From Haplomitrium mnioides (taxonomy: Eukaryota > Marchantiophyta > Haplomitriopsida > Calobryales), in the NCBI GenBank assembly GCA_049999725.1, contig JBNGIS010018832.1, positions 1 to 45,878 on the forward strand: a stretch of 45,878 bases of DNA, written 5' to 3'. The position numbers and the translations under genes were made by a program. The notes beneath the pieces are model-generated. The model was not told the origin of the DNA. It saw only the letters and a list, made by a program, of their open reading frames with translations, and ran no database searches. Positions 40,390-45,878 of the stretch are shown piece after piece (the first letter of the stretch is position 1; each line of letters starts with the position of its first letter).

Positions 40390-41230
40390 AAAACATGAAC
40401 TTTTTTTTTTGGGAAAAATTGTGATTTTTCATATCAAAAACATAAAAAACCGAGGTTAATTTTTTAAAAAAGTACATGAGTTTTTTGGATTTGTTTTTGG
40501 TCGTTTCAGTAAGCGTAATAGAGCAAAAATCAATTTTGTTATGCAAAATCAATCAATATTACTAGTTTTTATAAAAACATTGGAAAACTCGAATTTGTTT
40601 AAAATCATTAAAATTACAGTAAGTTTTCATCAAAAAATTGCATTTATCATTGATTACAATTCTAAGCCCAAAAGCTTAAATACACATCACAAGAAACTAT
40701 TTTGAAATATGTTTGATTGGACAAACTTGAGGCGCGCGTAGACATGGTGCTCTTTCAAACTTTTTTGTTCCAAAAATATTACAAAACACAAAGAAAAAGC
40801 CTAAAAGGACTAGAAGTCAAGGGAATGAGTTTGTATTGGTAAACACAAAAACAAAGAAAAAGAAACATTGCATCGATTTAGGAGCTTTATTTTAAATGTC
40901 AAGAAAAATGGAAGCTTTCAAATTAATTTGAAAATCCATGCAATCAAAAGTGAATGTATGCTTTCAAAAAGGTTCCAGCAATTAAAAATATTTCATAGTT
41001 CAATGAAGCACATACAGAAACGTATCATAGTTCAAAATCAAAAAGGTAGTAGCTTAGGAGATTGCATTAAGATTGTAAACAAGAAACATGTCCAAGTTTT
41101 AGACTTGATTCAACCAAACAAAGGTCTCAAGATCTACAAAAGAGTCTACGACCTATGTACAAGCAAATTTGTAAGCGGTAGTCTTTGTATGAAGAAGCTT
41201 AAAGGTTATGTATGAGAAGTAGAACTTTTG
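40390..41230. other. Left subterminal region of copy IV, no gene
   Basis: AT-rich, non-coding; aligned with 46-301 and 602-1189 of copy I. A 115-codon open frame (40868-41215) has no homology that I recognise and is interrupted in copy I, so it is not called. Confidence 0.6.
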
Positions 41231-41275
41231 GAAGGCGTGGACTTCCACCCCAAAGTCTATGCACACATAGGAATC
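41231..41275. repeat. 52-bp minisatellite unit left of the solo LTR, ending in target duplicate GAATC
   Basis: Contains CAAAGTCTATGCACACATAG then GAATC (41271-41275). The array continues after the solo LTR with GAATCCAAGCTCAAC. Confidence 0.85.
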
Positions 41276-43416
41276 TGTCAGCCGGGTGTTAAGGTACTTC
41301 ATGCAAAATTTTCAAAAAAGTGCTTCCAATGTACACAAGCAGGGTTCAAGGAGTAAGTAAAAATAAAAGGATAGGGATAAAAAGAAATAAAACTACTCTA
41401 AGTGTTGAGGGCCAAGCCAAGCCCACTAATTTCCTAACTATCTAACTTGGAGGACAACTTGCCCTAGGGGTGGGTTTAGCCCTGAACTAGGTCCGTCTAG
41501 GGGCGAGGTAGGGAAATGCGGTGGCCTTACACCCCTATAGGGGGCTGCCTCTCGGAAGACATAAGGAGGGGAGGAGTTATATAGTACGTTGGCCTTTTGG
41601 AGAAACACTTATGGGATAATGTCTCGAGTTGACATTTGACGGGCAGACAGTACGAGGGGAGCATTCGCACAGGGACATTTGCGTAGTGGAGAATATCGCC
41701 AGGAATCGCTAGGAGAAGAATTTCGGCAAGGAGAGGAAGGCAGTTCGATTGATGGGTATAGATCATAGAAGGGGCTGGATGCGAGGAGAGGTGTGGGAGG
41801 AGGAAACATGAACCATGAAGAAATCAAGGGATCAGTAGGAATCGGATGAGGAATTGGCAGGGGAGTTGAGCGTTGCACCAAGGAATAGGCGGTTGATTGA
41901 ATTCGCAGGTCTCGGAGGAATTGATCAAGCTTGATGGATCAAGTGAGGTCTGATTCGAGGTTGGAAAGGGGTCAATGGTGCTTTGTGTCGGGGGATTGAA
42001 GGCCACAATGTCACAAAATGCGCTGCCTAGTCGATTGAACAAATTCTAGAGGTTTGGATTTCTGTTTTGGATCGTCAACATTTTGTTTCTTCTGTCGCTG
42101 GCGGATCTACTCAAAATCGAATGGGGAGGAGCTGTGATGAAATCAAACTCCAGTGGTGAAGAATGCCTTGGCGAGGATTAGAGGGTGCTATGATAGAAGA
42201 ATCAACCCACTCTGTGCGACATTCTATGAGCAGAAACGAAATATGAAGAATCACCTGTAAGAATCCTTGCGAAGAAACGCTAGGGGATGAATGGCTCTGC
42301 GATGAAAGAATCAGTTGTGAGGCAGTTCTGCGAAATCTGAAGGCACCTGTTGCGAGCAAGTGATCTACGAGACGTCCTGCAGAAGAAGAGTTGGCCGAAG
42401 GCTCCTGCGAAGAATTCAAATTGAAAATCTATGCGAGGGGAAGGATCTGCGAAGAGTCGAAGGCCGATGTCCATGGTGTTTGATCCGAAGAAACAGATTG
42501 GAAACCAGCCTTCCTAAGTGGGAAACTCCACTTTAAATGGTTCCGATCCGTCTTCCGATGTGGAAAGGACTGGTTAAAAGGGATTCCCCAATGGTTTAAG
42601 TAATTGGACAGAAAGGTGATTTATCGAAGATTCGGACGACAGGGAGGTAATTGGGAAAGTTTGAATCGGGTATCTTGAGAAAGTTTGAAATGGATCCGCG
42701 AGGTGTATAGTTCTTACATCGAACTTTTTGACAAGTCAGAGGAAGAACGTAGAGGCCGAAAAGGTGACTTATCGACAGTCCAGCCCAAGAGGAGAACCAA
42801 GTATCGAAACAAGGATGAATCGAAGATTTGGCCAGAAAGGGAACATGGAGCCGAAAGGGTGATAAATCGAAGGGAGAGCCCACTTAAGGGGGTTCCGATG
42901 TGCCATCCGATGTGGGCCACCCCCCTTGATATGGTTCTGATGGTCTCCCTAAGTGGAGAGCCCACTTTACAGGGTTCCGAAGGGGGCTAACAAGGGCTAC
43001 CGAAACGAGAATATAGCGCAGCTCCAGCATAAGAAGAAAGGGAGGTGCAACAGAGATTTATCACCTGTTGAAGGAGAAGCAACCAGTGCTGAAGCGGCGA
43101 TCTATCATAGGTTCAGGAAAGAGAAACGAGAAGGGATCAACCGAATCGGTGACGAGTCACAGATCTAACCATAAGATGCCGAAAAAGCGATCCAGCGCAG
43201 ATCTGACAGAAGAAGATGTGCTGCCGAAAAGAGGATCCATCATTGATCCAACGGGGGAAAAAATGGAAGTCTTCATAGTTCTTATACAAAGGGTCAGCAG
43301 CTTGCGGATGACATGGCAGTCTAGAAGTCAGCAGGTCAACGGTCGGGTAGCGTGACGGTCCACCTACCCCTCTACGGGGCGGCGTCGGACGGCGCCACCA
43401 CGGAAACGTGGCGCTC

Positions 43417-43640
43417 ATGCGGGAATTGGGCACCAACGGGAATATTTAAGATTCCTCAAGAATCTTTGCGGATTACGTGGCACCTATGCGGGATTTGGGC
43501 ATCAACGAGAGTATTTGAGATTCCTCAAGAATCTTTGCGGATTATGTGCACCTCTGCGGGAATTGGGCATCGACGAGAATCTTTGAGATTCCTTAAGAAT
43601 CTTTGTGGATTACGTGCACCTTGGGCATCAACATGAATCT
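43417..43640. repeat. ~65-bp tandem repeats in the solo LTR
   Basis: Three to four units built on GCGGGAATTGGGCAYCAACG, GAGATTCCTCAAGAATCTTT and GCGGATTAYGTG. They are not seen in the LTRs at 7802 and 13482. Confidence 0.8.
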
Positions 43641-43904
43641 TTGAGATTCCACGGGTATCTTGGCTTTTATGGATACGTGGCACTCAACGGGACTCCGAGC
43701 AGCAGCGAGAATCTTATAGATTTCGCGGGAATCATGGGTTTTGCGGAAACGTGGCGCTTCGAGGGAGTCCAAGGGATTCCTCGTAGTGTTCGCAAGCTTC
43801 TGCGGGGACAAGGTGCGTTGAGGGTGCTGCAAATAATTATTCGAATTGAGGGTCAATTTCGCCTTGAAATTGCCATCAGATTTGCGCTGAGCTTTGTCGC
43901 CTTG

Positions 43905-44050
43905 CGAGCCAATCTTTTGGAATTCACGACCTATCTGCGCCAATCTTTTGGAATTCACAACCTATCTGCGCCAATCTTTTGGATTTCACGACCGATCTGC
44001 GCCAATCGTTGGAATTCACGACCGCTCTGCACCAATCCTTGGAATCTACA
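43905..44050. repeat. ~33-bp tandem repeats in the solo LTR
   Basis: About five units of GCGCCAATCTTTTGGAATTC plus ACGACCTATCT, decaying toward the right end. Confidence 0.85.
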
Positions 44051-45143
44051 CTAAATTTCCACCAATCAGCGTCGAAATAGAGAAACGATCCAAAACGCAA
44101 GGGGAAATTCGTGGGGTATAGAGGAGACCTCACTTAGTGTGAAGGGGACCGATAGTTTTTTGTGCAGAGAAAGCAGCGGGAGACAGGGGAGAGAATTCTA
44201 GTGAGACTTCTGGTGAGGGGGTGTACTCGTGAGGGAATGCTATCACAGGGTGGAGGTGGACTGAGGGAGTGCTAGGAATCGCTGGGCAGGAGGCTCTAGA
44301 GGTTCAGACTACTCAGGTGTACTCACATGTGAAGGCAGGCTAGCATTTGGAGGTGGACCAACACGTAGAGGAGAGGAGGATTCTTTCAGTCTGTATTTCG
44401 TGAGGGGCAGCCAAGGGGGGGTCCTGGTGCCGCCTCAGCTTTGCTTTGTGCAGGAGAATCAGTTCCAGAGGCAATTGGAGATTGCTGCTGGAGTTACTTT
44501 CTTGTGGAGAAGGGAGAGGAGTAGCCACGTTAGTGCCTGAGCACTGCGAGGAAGATCGAGACAGTTCTCGGGGTGAAGTGGGTGAGCCAACAGTCGAGAG
44601 GACTGTCTTCCAGAGGTGGAAGTTAAACAAGACCTCTTCCTAGCCTGAGGAAGTAAATTCAGGACTTCTCGCGAGGGAAGTTAAAAAAATATCTGGACAG
44701 GGTGTTTGGGTGATGGAGTAGCTGGCCCTATTGATAGTTCAGTACTTGGTAGGAGTGTTTAGCCTTGGTGGGGTTATGATGAAGACTGTAGAAGGATGCT
44801 GCCAGGCCATTATCGTGTAATAATTGCATACCCTCCTATTCATAGGAGGTGACATTGAATATCTGAAAGCAAATGTTGCATCAAGCACAGTGTGGATGTA
44901 CTCCATAATCAGTTGAATTGTGTTTGTTCGGTTTGTGGTGAGGACAAAGACAAGTCTGTCTTGGGTTTGGTGAGTTGGAGAGTAGTGTGGTAAGATCAAG
45001 TGAGAAGTTCAGGGTCGTTAAGACCTGAATTCATTAACGAAGGTGCTGGGGCCGTCTCATTAAAGACCCTTGTTACTCTTTGTCACCTTTTTTTCTAGAA
45101 AAAGCCTCAACGAGGTGTTAAGAGAGGAGGGAAGGGGGTGATA

Positions 45144-45480
45144 GAATCCAAGCTCAACATGTGAACACTCCACCCCAAAGTCTAGACGTGCTTAGGAATC
45201 TAAGCTCAACAAGTGAACACTCCACCCCAAAGTCTAGGTGCGCATAGGAGTCTGAACTCACCAACTGAACACTCCACCCAAAAGTCTAGACACGCTTGGG
45301 AATCCGAACTCACCATCTGAACACTGCACCTCAAAGTCTATGCGCGCATAGGAATCCGAACTCACCAGCTCAACATTCCACAACAAAGACTGATAAGAAG
45401 CTAGGTTTTAAGTTCCGTACAAGAGTTTTTGTACGTCGTACGTTTCACTTGCAAATCAAAGTCTATGCGCGCATAGGGTT
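45144..45480. repeat. 52-bp minisatellite right of the solo LTR
   Basis: Starts with the second GAATC duplicate (45144-45148). Regular units spaced exactly 52 bp (AAAGTCTA at 45177, 45229 and 45281), then CTATGCGCGCATAG at 45339-45352 and 45464-45477. Confidence 0.9.
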
Positions 45481-45878
45481 CACACTTCTACAACCGAGAA
45501 TACAAACTATAAACGTTCTATTTTTGTAACAAACTCTACGTATGCAAAAGAATTCGATTTCTAATTTGGAATCTAAAAGTAAAAAATAGGTACAAAGCTC
45601 TTCTTCTGAGTCAAACAATGCTAAAGATTTAAATTTTTATAACAAAGTCTTGAAAAGAAAAACAATTTAGTCAACTTGGGCAGATGCTTCAGCGAGATAA
45701 TAACCTTAAAAGTTGAAAGCAAAATACTTATATTCTGGAGATGAAAATATTTCTACGAAACAAATATAAATATTGCCTATGAATTAAAGTTTCATTTACA
45801 GAGAATAACATTCAACTTGGAATGATTTACAATCACAAGTTCAAGTTTGCCAAAAATCCAACAAGTTACTAAAAACGA
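45481..45878. other. Non-coding end of copy IV to the window edge
   Basis: Aligns with about 1435-1840 of copy I. No gene is seen. Confidence 0.6.

Larger units (their letters stand above)
41276..45143. mobile_element. Solo LTR related to the TR-GAG-like element (3868 bp)
   Basis: Starts TGTCAGCCGGGTG, like the 3' LTR at 13482, and is flanked by a perfect GAATC duplication. It shares with the long LTRs the block CTAAGTGGGAAACTCCACTT-type (about 42515, compare 8490), the CTACGGGGCGGCGTCGGACG module (43373, compare 9395) and GACTGTCTTCCAGAGGTGG (about 44600, compare 10768). Length is close to the 3810/3822-bp LTRs. No interior or second LTR is present, so it is best read as a solo LTR from unequal recombination. 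It ends GGGGGTGATA, not in CA. Confidence 0.8.
40360..45878 (+). mobile_element. DNA transposon copy IV (left, non-coding end)
   Basis: It starts at its left terminus in the gypsy leader and has the same non-coding sequence and 52-bp repeats as copy I 46-1900, interrupted by a solo LTR (41276-45143). The transposase gene should follow just beyond the window. Orientation is the same as copy I. Confidence 0.75.

Noticed and set aside
40868-41215. 115-codon frame in the copy IV subterminal region
   Set aside because: The same region of copy I (about 860-1180) is not open and no domain is visible.

Overview
The window is eukaryotic nuclear DNA from a large, transposon-dense plant genome. The evidence is GT-AG introns inside genes, a Ty3/gypsy chromovirus with a chromodomain, other LTR retroelements with target-site duplications, and two 100-N scaffold gaps. 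I see no intact host gene, rRNA or tRNA. A fern or another seed-free land plant is my best guess, but the sequence does not prove it. Almost every base can be assigned to a stack of mobile elements inserted into one another.

The backbone is a large DNA transposon present in four copies or parts. It carries two divergent genes. One (minus strand in copy I) is a probable transposase of the DUF7869 type. The other (plus strand in copy I) is a multi-exon gene ending in a DNA N4/N6-type methyltransferase domain (DIPYG motif, then an LDLCSxSGT motif). Its termini are imperfect inverted repeats that begin CCGCTACTTTGAACC. Copy I fills about 42-20821 and is about 11 kb without its insertion. Copy II (20822-33580) is an older relic broken by copies I and III. 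Copy III (33581-35418) is inverted and starts inside copy II. Copy IV starts at 40360 inside the gypsy element and runs off the right edge. Introns and non-coding ends of this transposon carry clusters of a palindrome close to CTATGCGCGCATAG.

Four retroelements sit in this backbone. (1) 7802-17303: a non-autonomous element with 3.8-kb LTRs, a 5-bp duplication (AGAGT), and only a gag-like zinc-knuckle region inside; it interrupts the methyltransferase gene of copy I. (2) 23724-32783: a decayed Ty3-like element inserted in the transposase gene of copy II. It retains gag, an aspartic protease, a cytosine-5 DNA methyltransferase-like domain, an integrase tail and a PHD-like finger, but has lost reverse transcriptase and the integrase core. 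(3) 35419-40359: a chromovirus on the minus strand with 3' LTR, gag, protease, RT, RNase H, integrase and chromodomain, inserted in copy III and itself interrupted by copy IV. (4) 41276-45143: a solo LTR related to element 1, inside copy IV, flanked by GAATC.

All genes are broken by stops and frameshifts. Many stops are TAG or TGA where CAG, CGA or TGG is expected, which fits decay of methylated cytosines. The most unusual content is the co-occurrence of two unrelated DNA methyltransferase modules carried by two different kinds of transposon, and the element-specific palindromes. All similarities are by eye from remembered family motifs; no search was run.
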